NCBI RefSeq assembly: GCF_900108065.1
Contig: NZ_FNVQ01000002.1
Coordinates: 496,001 to 560,000, forward strand
DNA: 64,000 nucleotides
Source: Marinobacterium lutimaris
GTDB taxonomy: Bacteria; Pseudomonadota; Gammaproteobacteria; Pseudomonadales; Balneatricaceae
Reading direction: 5' to 3'
Shown piece after piece: positions 9,724 to 18,186 of the stretch. The translations under genes and the position numbers were made by a program. Every line of letters begins with the position of its first letter. Position 1 is the first letter of the stretch. A model generated the notes under the pieces. It did not search any database. It worked only from the letters and a program-made list of their open reading frames with translations, and was not told where the DNA came from.

Positions 9724-9774
9724 TTTCTCGTTAAGAAAATTAATTTCTCAATGAGAAAGCAAGTTCTTTGCCAA
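9724..9774 (-). promoter_or_regulatory. sigma-54-type promoter and two 15-bp dyads upstream of purU-mgd-gmaS-mgs
   Basis: Read on the minus strand, TTGGCAAAGAACTTGC has GG at 9772-9771 and GC at 9760-9759, separated by exactly 10 bases as sigma-54 requires. It is followed directly by TTTCTCATTGAGAAA (9758-9744) and then TTTCTTAACGAGAAA (9738-9724), whose starts are 20 bp apart, about two helical turns on one face. The same layout occurs at two other methylamine promoters in this window. The dyads overlap the expected start of transcription, which would suit a repressor. The identity of any binding protein is unknown. Confidence 0.65.
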
Positions 9775-10089
9775 CTTCGAAAGCCCTCGAAAACTTTTTC
9801 AACGCCCTCACTTCAAGGGCCTGAAAACACTGAAATTGTGAATATTATTTTCTTAATAGGAATATTTGTTTTATCCATCTCATCTCCAGCGCGCTTTCTT
9901 GATCCAGATCAATTTCGCACCAGAGGCATGCGCAAGCGCACCATAGCTGTGCATAAAACCACCAACTTTCAAGCCTGACCCTGTGTTGCACCGATAAGCA
10001 CCTAACAGGGCCTTATCCAGCCTCAAGCACAGACCGCATCAGGGAAAGGAATATTTATTAACCAACAGGAATTGCCGATCGAACTGATA

Positions 10090-10140
10090 TGGCCCAACTC
10101 TTGCCTTTCCTTTAGGGAATAAAAATCACCTATCAGGAAT
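10090..10140 (+). promoter_or_regulatory. sigma-54-type promoter and dyads upstream of the GcvT-like gene
   Basis: TGGCCCAACTCTTGCC has GG at 10091-10092 and GC at 10103-10104 with a 10-base spacer. TTTCCTTTAGGGAAT (10106-10120) and a weaker TCACCTATCAGGAAT (10126-10140) follow with a 20-bp phase, mirroring the purU and dimethylamine monooxygenase promoters. The gene's ATG is at 10178. Confidence 0.6.
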
Positions 10141-10177
10141 TAACAGTTCTTCGCTTGCTCACTATAAGGAGGCAACA

Positions 10178-11317
10178 ATGGCAAATTCTTGGCGTATCGC
10201 CGCACTGGCCGACAAGCACCGCGCACTGGGTTCCAACCTGGAAGACTGGAACGGCATGCCCACTGCCTGGACCTACAGCAACAGCGGCTACACCCTGGCC
10301 GACGAACATGAAGCGATCCGCACCAAGGCGGGTCTGATGGATGTATCGGGTCTGAAGAAGGTTCACTACGTGGGCCCGCATGCCGAAAGCCTGCTGGAGT
10401 GGGCGACCACCCGTGATATCTCCAAGCTGTACCCGGGCAAGGCGGTGTACGCCACCATGCTCAACGACGGCGGCAAGTTCATCGATGACTGCGTGATCTA
10501 CCGCACCGGCGCCAACGCCTTCATGGTGGTGCACGGCACTGGCCGGGGTTACGAGCAGCTGACCCAGGCAGCACTCGGCAAGAACGTAGCGGTACTCTTT
10601 GATGACGACCTGCACGACCTGTCGCTGCAGGGACCGGCTGCGGTGGACTTCCTCGCCGAACATATTCCGGGTATCCGCGACCTGCCCTACTTCCATCACA
10701 CCCACGCGCGCCTGTTCGGCTGCCCGATCACCATCTCCCGTACCGGCTATACCGGCGAGCGCGGCTACGAGATCTTCTGCAAGGCGATCGACGCGGCAAC
10801 CATCTGGGACGGCATCCTCGAACAGGGCAAGGATTTCGGCATCATCCCCTGCTCCTTCACCGCACTGGACTGGCTGCGCACCGAAAGCTACCTGCTGTTC
10901 TATCCGTTCGATAACTCCGAGTTCTACCCGTTCGAGAACGAGCCGGCCGGCGATACTCTGTGGGAACTGGGCCTGGACTTCACCGTCTCCAAGGACAAGA
11001 CCGAATTCTGCGGCGCCTTCGAACACTTCCGCCTGCAGGGCGAGGAGCGCTTCAAGATCTTCGGCGTGCTGCTCGATGGCAAGGAAGCGGCCAGCGAAGG
11101 TGACGAGCTCTGGGCAGACGGCAAGAAGGTCGGCGTGATCACCTGCGCCATGTATTCCCGCCTCACCGACCGCTCCATGGCGATCGCCCGTCTGGAAGTA
11201 CCTTACGCCGAACAGGGGACACCGCTGCAGGTGAAGGGCAGCATCGAAGTGTCCGCCATTTCGCACACCCTGCCGTTCGACGATCCGGAAAAGCAAAAGC
11301 GCACCGCCAAGGGCTAA
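10178..11317 (+). CDS. GcvT-family tetrahydrofolate-dependent methyltransferase-like protein
   Basis: A 379-residue single-domain aminomethyltransferase homologue with AGLMDVSGLKKVHYVGPHAE near the N terminus, the folate-site segment ISRTGYTGERGYEIFCKA, a FTALDWLRTESYLL helix and a C-terminal barrel (GVITCAMYSRLTDRSMAIARL). Relatives include GcvT, the C-terminal domains of SoxA and Tdm, and DMSP demethylase. It is not obviously DmdA, and gcvH and gcvP are absent, so a glycine-cleavage role is unlikely. AAGGAGG precedes the ATG. Divergence from the methylamine operon and the shared promoter design suggest it passes a methyl or methylene group from a methylated amine to THF. The substrate is not known from sequence. 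A terminator follows, so it is probably monocistronic. Confidence 0.75.
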   Translation: MANSWRIAALADKHRALGSNLEDWNGMPTAWTYSNSGYTLADEHEAIRTKAGLMDVSGLKKVHYVGPHAESLLEWATTRDISKLYPGKAVYATMLNDGGKFIDDCVIYRTGANAFMVVHGTGRGYEQLTQAALGKNVAVLFDDDLHDLSLQGPAAVDFLAEHIPGIRDLPYFHHTHARLFGCPITISRTGYTGERGYEIFCKAIDAATIWDGILEQGKDFGIIPCSFTALDWLRTESYLLFYPFDNSEFYPFENEPAGDTLWELGLDFTVSKDKTEFCGAFEHFRLQGEERFKIFGVLLDGKEAASEGDELWADGKKVGVITCAMYSRLTDRSMAIARLEVPYAEQGTPLQVKGSIEVSAISHTLPFDDPEKQKRTAKG

Positions 11318-11330
11318 GCCCGCTAACCGA

Positions 11331-11358
11331 GAGGGCGCCCTGTGCGCCCTCTTGCGTT
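11331..11358 (+). terminator. Rho-independent terminator after the GcvT-like gene
   Basis: GAGGGCGC (11331-11338) pairs with GCGCCCTC (11344-11351) around a 5-base loop, followed by TTGCGTT. It starts 13 bases after the stop codon at 11317. Its position also argues against starting the next gene at 11342. Confidence 0.75.
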
Positions 11359-11515
11359 ATTCCCCGACAACTCCCCTGGAACTCGTCCGCTGACGTTGCA
11401 TCCTGCATGGACTTGCCTCAGCGTTCGCTATAACCTTCTCGAACCCGCAAATCTGACCAGGGCGTCAAAACGCCCAACACAGCTCGCAGCTCTGACTCGC
11501 TCTTTGGATAGCCCT

Positions 11516-12973
11516 GTGACCAAGAAATACCAGATCCTTATCGTTCTCTGCCTGATTCTGTTCACAGGCTTTATCTCCACCAGCCTGATCAGCTACTTCA
11601 CTGCCCGGGATACACTTTCGCGCGAGATCGAAGAGAGCACCCTGCCGCTGACCGGCGATAACATCTACTCCGAGATCCAGCAGGATCTGCTGAGGCCGAT
11701 CTTTATCTCCTCACTGATGGCCCACGATACTTTCGTGCGCGACTGGGCCCTGGCCGGCGAGGAGGATGACAGCGCCATCACCCGTTACCTGAGCGAGATC
11801 GAGAAGCGCTACGACACCGAGACCGCCTTCTTCGTATCGGAGCAGTCGCGCCACTACTACCATCCCCAGGGCATGATCAAAACGGTCGACAAGAACGACC
11901 CGCAGGACTCCTGGTACTTCGACTTCAAGAACAACGTCGATCAGTACGAGATCAATATCGACACCGATACCGCTGACCCCAGCCGCATTACCGTATTCAT
12001 CAACTACAAGGTATATGACTACGACGGCAACTTTATCGGCGCCACCGGTGTGGGGCTCTCCACCTCACTGGTGAAACAGCTGATCGAGGATTACCAGCGC
12101 CGCTATAACCGGGAGATTTTCTTTGTCGACCGGCTCGGCCAGGTCACCATGCACGGCGACTCCTTCACCGGCACCGAACAGCTGCGCGACAGCCCTAACC
12201 TGGGCAACTACGCCACCCGCATCCTTACCTCGCCCAGCGCCAGCTTCAACTACCACGACGAGGATGGGCAGATTCACTACGTCAACAGCCGCCTGGTTCC
12301 TGAGTTCCAGTGGTATCTGATCGTGCAACAGGCCAACAATCGCGCCACCGAGCAGATCTACACCACGCTGATCTGGAACCTGGTATGCTCGGCCCTGATC
12401 ACCCTGGCGGTGCTGTTTCTCGCCTGGCTCACCGTGGGCAAGTTCCAGCGCCGCCTCGAAGCTATGGCCCACTCCGACAAACTTACTGGCCTTGCCAACC
12501 GACAGATGCTGGATCAGTGGCTGCCGCTGCAGATCGCCCAGGCACAGCGCCGTTCCGAGCCGCTATCCTGCGTTATTGCCGACCTGGATGGTTTCAAAGA
12601 GGTAAACGATAACTACGGCCACCCCACCGGTGATCTGCTGCTGCAGTCGATCGTTGAGCAGTTCAAACCCTTTACCCGCTCATCGGACCTGGTCTGCCGC
12701 TGGGGCGGTGATGAATTTATCTTCTTCCTGCCCGACTCCGATCTGGACCAGGCACAGCACTTTGCCGAACGTCTGCGCCATGCTGTCGAGCACCACCACC
12801 TGAAGGTAAACAAGGAGCTGATCAGCGTGTCGGTCAGCCTTGGCGTGGCCCAGCTGGAAGAGAGGGATACCCCGGACGATCTGATCCTGCGCGCCGACCA
12901 CGCCCTGCTCGCCGCCAAGGATGAGGGCCGCAACCGGGTGGTCAGCCATGTGGTGGCCGCGACTGCTGTTTAA
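11516..12973 (+). CDS. membrane diguanylate cyclase with periplasmic Cache-like sensor
   Basis: About 485 residues from a GTG at 11516 (reading VTKKYQILIVLCLILFTGF), where the first transmembrane helix starts almost at once. A longer frame from 11342 begins inside the terminator hairpin and is unlikely. A periplasmic region of about 260 residues resembles a dCache sensor (RRYNREIFFVDRLGQVTMHG), followed by a second helix (LVCSALITLAVLFLAWLTVG) and a GGDEF domain with SDKLTGLANRQML. The active-site motif RWGGDEF is intact, and an RSSD inhibitory site lies five residues before it, so product inhibition by c-di-GMP is expected. No EAL domain is present. The ligand is unknown. Its end overlaps the convergent lipoprotein gene by 4 bases. 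Confidence 0.87.
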   Translation: MTKKYQILIVLCLILFTGFISTSLISYFTARDTLSREIEESTLPLTGDNIYSEIQQDLLRPIFISSLMAHDTFVRDWALAGEEDDSAITRYLSEIEKRYDTETAFFVSEQSRHYYHPQGMIKTVDKNDPQDSWYFDFKNNVDQYEINIDTDTADPSRITVFINYKVYDYDGNFIGATGVGLSTSLVKQLIEDYQRRYNREIFFVDRLGQVTMHGDSFTGTEQLRDSPNLGNYATRILTSPSASFNYHDEDGQIHYVNSRLVPEFQWYLIVQQANNRATEQIYTTLIWNLVCSALITLAVLFLAWLTVGKFQRRLEAMAHSDKLTGLANRQMLDQWLPLQIAQAQRRSEPLSCVIADLDGFKEVNDNYGHPTGDLLLQSIVEQFKPFTRSSDLVCRWGGDEFIFFLPDSDLDQAQHFAERLRHAVEHHHLKVNKELISVSVSLGVAQLEERDTPDDLILRADHALLAAKDEGRNRVVSHVVAATAV

Positions 12974-13365
12974 CGGTGCTGACGGTAGCGATAGTGATGA
13001 TCGCGACGGTAACGAAGGCGATGATCACGGTGGTGCCGGTAGGGGCTGTAGCGTGGTAGATGATCGATTCTGACCCGGTGAGATGGGCGCAGGTTGATCT
13101 GCCCCGGCAGCACACTTACCCCCACCCAACTGTTCCGATGTGAATAACCAGGCCGGTAGTAATAGCGCCCGGAGTTTATCCCCAGGTAGACATTCACATC
13201 GGGGTAGAAAAAGAAGTCGTCGTATTCGCTGTCGTAGTAACCCTGCACACCCACAGTAGTGCGGCTGGTGATGTGACTGGTACCGCGGCCGTTGTAGGCT
13301 TCGTAGCTGCAGCCACCCAGCAGCAGCGACGCAAGCAAAACCAGACAGACATTTTTTGCAGACAT
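12970..13365 (-). CDS. small predicted lipoprotein with His/Arg/Tyr-rich tail
   Basis: A 131-residue protein starting MSAKNVCLVLLASLLLGGCS. The hydrophobic signal ends in the lipobox LLGGC, so Cys19 should be lipidated. The mature part is short (GVQGYYDSEYDDFFFYPDVN), and from about residue 95 it is packed with Arg, His and Tyr (YRHHRDHRLRYRRDHHYRYR). I do not recognise the family beyond a likeness to small envelope lipoproteins with a conserved YYDSEYDDFFFYPDV-type segment. The tail could bind metal or a polyanion; that is inference. The gene overlaps the convergent GGDEF gene by 4 bases. Confidence 0.65.
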   Translation of the reverse strand: MSAKNVCLVLLASLLLGGCSYEAYNGRGTSHITSRTTVGVQGYYDSEYDDFFFYPDVNVYLGINSGRYYYRPGYSHRNSWVGVSVLPGQINLRPSHRVRIDHLPRYSPYRHHRDHRLRYRRDHHYRYRQHR

Positions 13366-13460
13366 GATGCACCTCCCTCAGGTCACTAAGGAGCCTTACT
13401 GACATAAGACTCCCCCCGAGCTGAACCGGTGCTGAAAACCGCGACCACCCTTTACCCCGG

Positions 13461-14288
13461 TCAGTCGATCAACCGCCCCGCCGCATCAAAGAACGGATAG
13501 GGTCCGTCGCAGTTACCCACCGGCGTCATATGGCTGAGCAGGGTGCCACTGTCCGGATGCAGGTAGAGTAAGCGGATCAAAGCGGGCTCCAGCGTAAAGC
13601 TGGACGCCGCGCCCGGCTCCAGATCCAGGGTGACCGCATGGTTATGGGCCGGCGCCACGTAGACCGGCCGCCCCTCCCAGATAAACTCCACCGGACGGTG
13701 CAGATGCCCGCACAGGATCAGCTCCACCTGCGGGTGACGCCGCAGCACCACTGCCAGCCGCTCCGCCTCCTGCAGACACTGCACATCCATATGGGTGATC
13801 CCCACCGCAAGTGGCGGATGGTGCATAAACAGCAGGGTGCGCTCCTCCGGCCGTTCAGACAGGGTGCTCTCAAGCCACTGCACCCGCTCGGAATCCATCA
13901 GACCATAGGGTTTGCCCGGTTCGCTGGTATCCAGTGCCACCAGCCTTAAAGGCTGATCTTCCAAGGCATAACTCAGGTGCCCCTCGCCGGAAGGCAGATA
14001 AGCATGATCGGCAAAGCCCTCGCGCATGGCGCCGCGTTCATCGTGGTTTCCGGGAATTACGTGAAACGGCATCTCCAGACGATCCAGCGCGAGCCGCGCC
14101 TGGCGGTATTCCGCCAGGGTGCCAAAGTCGCCCAGATCGCCGCTGACCATGACCAGGTCTGGACGGGGCTTCATTGCATTCAGGTGATCCACCGCGCACT
14201 CCAGCGCCGTGTAGGTATCCACCTTGCCGGCGTACGCCAGAGCGCCGCCCGCCTTGATATGCAGGTCGCTAAGCTGGGCTATCAGCAT
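13461..14288 (-). CDS. GpdQ-like class III cyclic nucleotide/glycerophosphodiester phosphodiesterase
   Basis: A 275-residue binuclear metallophosphoesterase with the full ligand set: DLH in QLSDLHIK, GDL in VMVSGDLGD, GNHDE, MHHPPL and CGHLH. Length and sequence are close to GpdQ (about 274 residues), which hydrolyses glycerophosphodiesters; CpdA-type cAMP phosphodiesterases are the alternative. The start overlaps the end of the ABC ATPase gene by 7 bases, so it is the last gene of an importer operon. That context suggests a phosphodiester entering through the ABC system is cleaved here, releasing an alcohol such as ethanolamine or glycerol plus a phosphomonoester. It has no signal peptide, so it acts in the cytoplasm. 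Confidence 0.82.
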   Translation of the reverse strand: MLIAQLSDLHIKAGGALAYAGKVDTYTALECAVDHLNAMKPRPDLVMVSGDLGDFGTLAEYRQARLALDRLEMPFHVIPGNHDERGAMREGFADHAYLPSGEGHLSYALEDQPLRLVALDTSEPGKPYGLMDSERVQWLESTLSERPEERTLLFMHHPPLAVGITHMDVQCLQEAERLAVVLRRHPQVELILCGHLHRPVEFIWEGRPVYVAPAHNHAVTLDLEPGAASSFTLEPALIRLLYLHPDSGTLLSHMTPVGNCDGPYPFFDAAGRLID

Positions 14289-15382
14289 GGGCTCACCTCC
14301 CGCACACTTTCGCTGCGGATCAGCTCGCGGGGTTCCAGAGCGATCATTTTCTCGCTCCGCACGTGGATACCAACCCGCTGCCCTGCGGCAAACTCGACCC
14401 GGCCGCTGCTTTCCACCAGCACCTGACGCGGCATGATGCCGGCAAGCCAGAGCCGGTTACGGTCGCCGACAAACTGGGTCTGTTCAACCACTCCCTGCAG
14501 ATGCGCATCGACACTATCCGAATCAACCAGCTCGATATCCTCCGGGCGGCAATAAACCCGCGCTTCGCCATCGGCCAGGTGCGGACAGTGCAGACGGCCG
14601 CCGGGCAGCGTCATCCACTGGTCCCGGACTTCGCCCTCAAACGCGTTGATCTGGCCGATAAAGTCGGCGACAAAATCGCTCTGCGGCTGGAAGTAGATCT
14701 GCTTTGGCGTACCGATCTGTGCCACCCGGCCGTGATCCATCACCACGATACGGTCTCCCAGCGCCATCGCCTCCTCCTGATCATGGGTGACGTAGATCGC
14801 GGTGATCCCGAGGGAGCGCAGCAGACGGTCGATATCGGCGCGCAGGCGGTCACGCAGAATCGCATCCAGCGCCGTCAGCGGTTCATCCAGTAGCAGTACG
14901 CGAGGGTTGGTGATAATCGCCCGTGCCAGCGCCACCCGCTGACGCTGGCCGCCGGAGAGCTGATCGATCTTGCGCTCGGCCAGGTGACTCAGCTCCATCA
15001 TCTGCAACATCTCATCGACGCGCTGACGGATCTCCGCTTTTGCGCACTTCTGCACCTTCAGCCCGTAGGCCACGTTCTGCGCCACGCTCATATTGGGAAA
15101 CAGCGCATAGGACTGGAACACCATACCCACCTGACGCTTTTCAATCGGCAAGCGGGTCACATCCTCATCGCCGAATAGTATCCGCCCTCCTTCGTCCGGG
15201 AACTCCAGCCCCGCGATCATGCGCAGCGTGGTGGTTTTGCCGCAGCCGGAAGGCCCCAGCAGCACCAGGGTTTCACCGGCGCGGATCTCCAGATCCAGCG
15301 GCTGCAGCGCGCGGTTACCGTCGGCAAAGGTTTTGCTGCAGTTTTCCAGGCGGATCGATACGCCCTGTTGATCAAGTTTCAT
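14282..15382 (-). CDS. ABC transporter ATPase (PotA/FbpC/UgpC-like)
   Basis: A 366-residue importer ATPase. Walker A is GPSGCGKTT, the signature is LSGGQRQRVALARA, Walker B is VLLLDEP, and the H-loop is VTHDQ. A C-terminal TOBE-type domain (MPRQVLVESSGRVEFAAGQR) follows. The start overlaps the stop of the upstream permease (TAATG). It energises the importer encoded by the next two genes. The family transports iron, polyamines, phosphonates and glycerol phosphate, so substrate cannot be read from this subunit. Confidence 0.9.
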   Translation of the reverse strand: MKLDQQGVSIRLENCSKTFADGNRALQPLDLEIRAGETLVLLGPSGCGKTTTLRMIAGLEFPDEGGRILFGDEDVTRLPIEKRQVGMVFQSYALFPNMSVAQNVAYGLKVQKCAKAEIRQRVDEMLQMMELSHLAERKIDQLSGGQRQRVALARAIITNPRVLLLDEPLTALDAILRDRLRADIDRLLRSLGITAIYVTHDQEEAMALGDRIVVMDHGRVAQIGTPKQIYFQPQSDFVADFIGQINAFEGEVRDQWMTLPGGRLHCPHLADGEARVYCRPEDIELVDSDSVDAHLQGVVEQTQFVGDRNRLWLAGIMPRQVLVESSGRVEFAAGQRVGIHVRSEKMIALEPRELIRSESVREVSPC

Positions 15383-16215
15383 TAGGTAACTCCTTTAGCG
15401 ACCGGCGCCGGCGTCTGCACTGCAGGCCTGGCTTGAGCCTTGCGACGGTGACCGTTCCACTGCGTCGCCAGCAACAGCGGCAGTAGCATCACGAGAAAGA
15501 TAAGCGTGTAGGCGCTGCTGATCTCCAGCCGCATCGAGGCATAGGCATCGGCCAGCCCCACCGGCAGGGTTTTGGTCAGCGGCGTATGCAGCATCCAGGT
15601 CAGATTGAATTCGCCGACTGAAAGCGTCAGCGTCATCAGCGCCCCGCTGACGATACCGCCGCGACAGTTGGGCACGATCACATCGAAGAAGCGGCGCAGG
15701 AAACCGGCGCCCAGGCTCGATGCGCCCTCTTCGAGCTGACGAAAGTCGATGCTGTGCAGCACCGCGACCACCGCCCGCACCATAAACGGCAGGGTATAGA
15801 TGACATGGCCGATGAGGATAAACAGCCAGCTGGTGCGCAGGTCCTGCACACCGCCATAAGCGATGATCAGCGCCAGCGCGATCGCCAGCCCCGGAATCGC
15901 CACCGGCAACACCAGGATCTCCTCGAACAGGCGTGCCCAGCTGCTTTTCGAGCGCGCCAGCACATAGGCAGCCGGTACACCCACCAGCAGGTTTACCGCC
16001 AAAGTGGCAAGCGCCAGCTTCAGCGTCAGCCAGAGGGTATCGCTGTAGATCGACAGCACCTCCTGCACCCAGCGTAGCGTGAGCCCGCTGCTAATCCCCT
16101 TGAAATAGTTTTCGGTAACCCCGGCAGTCACCGACATCAGCACCGGCACCAGCATGAAGGCACAGATCAGCAGGGTGAATCCCAGCTGCAGATAATAGGA
16201 AGGCGTTCGTTTCAT
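15382..16215 (-). CDS. ABC transporter permease, second of pair
   Basis: A 277-residue inner-membrane permease with about six helices and the BPD_transp_1 EAA-type loop (LEEGASSLGAGFLRRFFDVIVPN). I chose the ATG at 16215 (MKRTPSYYLQLGFTLLICAF) because GGAGGA lies 7 bases upstream; a GTG at 16230 would start inside that ribosome site. Its stop overlaps the ATPase start. It pairs with the permease just upstream. Confidence 0.88.
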   Translation of the reverse strand: MKRTPSYYLQLGFTLLICAFMLVPVLMSVTAGVTENYFKGISSGLTLRWVQEVLSIYSDTLWLTLKLALATLAVNLLVGVPAAYVLARSKSSWARLFEEILVLPVAIPGLAIALALIIAYGGVQDLRTSWLFILIGHVIYTLPFMVRAVVAVLHSIDFRQLEEGASSLGAGFLRRFFDVIVPNCRGGIVSGALMTLTLSVGEFNLTWMLHTPLTKTLPVGLADAYASMRLEISSAYTLIFLVMLLPLLLATQWNGHRRKAQARPAVQTPAPVAKGVT

Positions 16216-16230
16216 TCTCGATTCCTCCAC

Positions 16231-17079
16231 TCAGGCCGCCGGGCTGGCATCGGCGCCAGACAGCATGCGGGCCAGAAACAGCACCAGCCAGGTAATCAGC
16301 CCCAGCAGTATGCTCAACGCCGCCGCCATGGCGATGTTGGCGCCCAGGGTAAACTCGGTGTAGATGGTCATCGGCAGCACATTGATATCGGTGGCCAGCG
16401 CAAAGGCGGTACCGAAGGCTCCCATGGAGGTGGCGAAACAGATCGCCCCGCTCGCCAACAGTGCGGGCTTGAGACCGGTGAGAATCACATCGCGAAAGAT
16501 GCGGTAGCGGGAAGCGCCGAAGGAGCGCGCGGCTTCTTCCAGCTGATAATCCAGTTTCTCCGCGGCGGCGATCACGGTGAGCAGCACCCGCGGAATGGAA
16601 AAATAGACATAGCCGACAAACAGACCGGCGATGGAGTAGGCAAAGGTCCAGCGGCTGCCGTCAATCATCAGGCCCAGCTCGGCACTGAGCCCCTGGCGGC
16701 CGCCCAGCATGATCACCAGAAAGCCGATCACCACTCCGGGAAAGGCCAGCGGAAAGGTCAGCAGCGACACAAGCAACGACTTGCCGGCAAACTCGTTGCG
16801 CGCCAGAAACAGGCCGCAAACCACGGAGATCGCCAGGGTTACCAGGGTGACGGACACCGACAGCAGCAGCGTATCCACCAGGCTGCTCAGATAACGCGCC
16901 TCGGTCAGCGCCTGCCAGTAATTGGCGCCCCACTGATCGCCCTCAAAAGAGATCACCAGCAACCGCGCCAGCGGCAGCAGGAAGAAGGCGGCGGAGATAA
17001 TCAGTACCGGCAGCAACAGCAGTAACAGGCGTGCCGACTGCTCGCCGCGCAGCAAGCGTCCGGAAAGGGTGTATTTCAT
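16231..17079 (-). CDS. ABC transporter permease, first of pair
   Basis: A 282-residue permease starting MKYTLSGRLLRGEQSARLLL at the ATG at 17079; an upstream extension lacks a ribosome site and reads through the intergenic hairpin. It has six predicted helices and the coupling loop LEEAARSFGASRYRIFRDVILT. It is one of two non-identical permeases, as usual for iron, polyamine and phosphonate-type importers. The 16-base gap to the next permease and the shared strand indicate one operon with the binding protein. Confidence 0.88.
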   Translation of the reverse strand: MKYTLSGRLLRGEQSARLLLLLLPVLIISAAFFLLPLARLLVISFEGDQWGANYWQALTEARYLSSLVDTLLLSVSVTLVTLAISVVCGLFLARNEFAGKSLLVSLLTFPLAFPGVVIGFLVIMLGGRQGLSAELGLMIDGSRWTFAYSIAGLFVGYVYFSIPRVLLTVIAAAEKLDYQLEEAARSFGASRYRIFRDVILTGLKPALLASGAICFATSMGAFGTAFALATDINVLPMTIYTEFTLGANIAMAAALSILLGLITWLVLFLARMLSGADASPAA

Positions 17080-17107
17080 CAATAACTCGTCCAACGGGTA
17101 AAACGGA

Positions 17108-17125
17108 TGCCGGCTTGCACCGGCA
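17108..17125 (-). terminator. intra-operon hairpin after the binding-protein gene
   Basis: TGCCGG (17108-17113) and CCGGCA (17120-17125) form a hairpin between the binding-protein stop and the permease start, followed on the minus strand by CCGTTTT. Such hairpins often stabilise the binding-protein mRNA or partly terminate transcription to lower permease expression. Confidence 0.45.
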
Positions 17126-17145
17126 CCCAAGGCCAACTGTCAGGA

Positions 17146-18165
17146 TCAGTTGACGCCTTCGAGGTAAAGGCTCTGGAACGTCTTCTGTGCTTGCGCCATC
17201 TTGGCGTAATCCACAGACTGGGCACGGGCGTAATCGGAAGCCGGCAGGAACTTGGCTTCCACTTCCGGGCTCATCGCTCCCGGACGCACCGGGCGCAGGA
17301 AGGCGTTGGCCCAAACCGCCTGGCCTTTGTCAGACAGGATGAAATCGAGAATCTTGCGGCCCGCGTCGGCGTGCGGTGCATTTTTCACCAGGCTCATCAC
17401 GTAAGGCACCACCACTGTGCCCTCCTGCGGAATCACGAACTCGACGTTGGCGCCATCCTTGTACTTGGCGCGGTAAGCGTTGAAGTCGTAATCCAGCATG
17501 ATCGGGATCTCGCCGGAGATCACGCGGGAATAGGCGGTCTGCTTCGGCACGATCGGGTCGTTGTCCTTCAGCTTGTTGAAGTACTCGATGGCCGGTTCGA
17601 AGTTATCCAGGTCACCGCCAAGAGCACCGTTCAGACCTACCGATGCGGCGTAGCCGACGAAGGCGCTGGTCGGATCCAGGTAACCCACCATGCCGTTGTA
17701 CTGCGGGTCGAGCAGGTCGTTCCAGCTCTGCGGTACCGGCTTGCCGTCCAGGGCATCCACATTCACGAAGAAACCGATGGTGCCGGAGTGGATGCTAAAC
17801 CAGTTGCCTTCCGGGTCTTTCAGGCCGTCCGGAATCTCATCCCAGTGCGCAGGCTTATAGGCTTGGGTCACACCCTTTTCCTGGGCGGTGATGCCGAAAG
17901 AGACGCCGTAGTACGCCACGTCCGCCACCGGGTTGTTCTGCTCTGCCAGCAGCTGGGACAGAGTCTGGCCGGAGTTCTTGTTATCAAAAGGAACGGTATA
18001 GCCCAGCTCCTCCTTGATCACCTCCAGCTGGGTGCCCCAGTCGGCCCACTGCGGCGGGCAGTTGTAGCAGATCGCATCAGCGTCGGCTGCCTGGGCCGAT
18101 CCATGGAACATTCCGGTGGTCAGTACCAGGGCAGAAAACAGCTTGGTCGCAGGTTTCTTGAACAT
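17146..18165 (-). CDS. ABC transporter periplasmic substrate-binding protein (spermidine/iron/phosphonate-like cluster)
   Basis: A 339-residue protein with a signal peptide (MFKKPATKLFSALVLTTGMF, then HGSAQAADA). The mature part has the two-lobe fold of the PotD/FbpA/PhnS group (YGVSFGITAQEKGVTQAYKP, SWNDLLDPQYNGMVGYLDPT, IPIMLDYDFNAYRAKY). CYNCPP near the mature N terminus is a CxxC of unknown role. It is the first gene of the importer. A GpdQ-like hydrolase at the operon end hints at an organophosphate diester; aminoethylphosphonate, iron and polyamine remain possible. Confidence 0.82.
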   Translation of the reverse strand: MFKKPATKLFSALVLTTGMFHGSAQAADADAICYNCPPQWADWGTQLEVIKEELGYTVPFDNKNSGQTLSQLLAEQNNPVADVAYYGVSFGITAQEKGVTQAYKPAHWDEIPDGLKDPEGNWFSIHSGTIGFFVNVDALDGKPVPQSWNDLLDPQYNGMVGYLDPTSAFVGYAASVGLNGALGGDLDNFEPAIEYFNKLKDNDPIVPKQTAYSRVISGEIPIMLDYDFNAYRAKYKDGANVEFVIPQEGTVVVPYVMSLVKNAPHADAGRKILDFILSDKGQAVWANAFLRPVRPGAMSPEVEAKFLPASDYARAQSVDYAKMAQAQKTFQSLYLEGVN

Positions 18166-18186
18166 AAGAACTCTCTCTTGAGTGGG

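Larger units (their letters stand above)
9711..10177. other. 467-bp divergent promoter region between purU and the GcvT-like gene
   Basis: No convincing coding sequence is seen here. The region is more AT-rich than its neighbours. It holds a promoter for each direction (annotated separately), each with a -24/-12 core and a pair of downstream dyads. The roughly 300 bases between the two cores show no further strong element; they could hold enhancer-binding-protein sites. Confidence 0.7.

Noticed and set aside
11342-11515. N-terminal extension of the first GGDEF protein
   Set aside because: It starts within a terminator hairpin, lacks a ribosome site and would put 58 odd residues before the first membrane helix.
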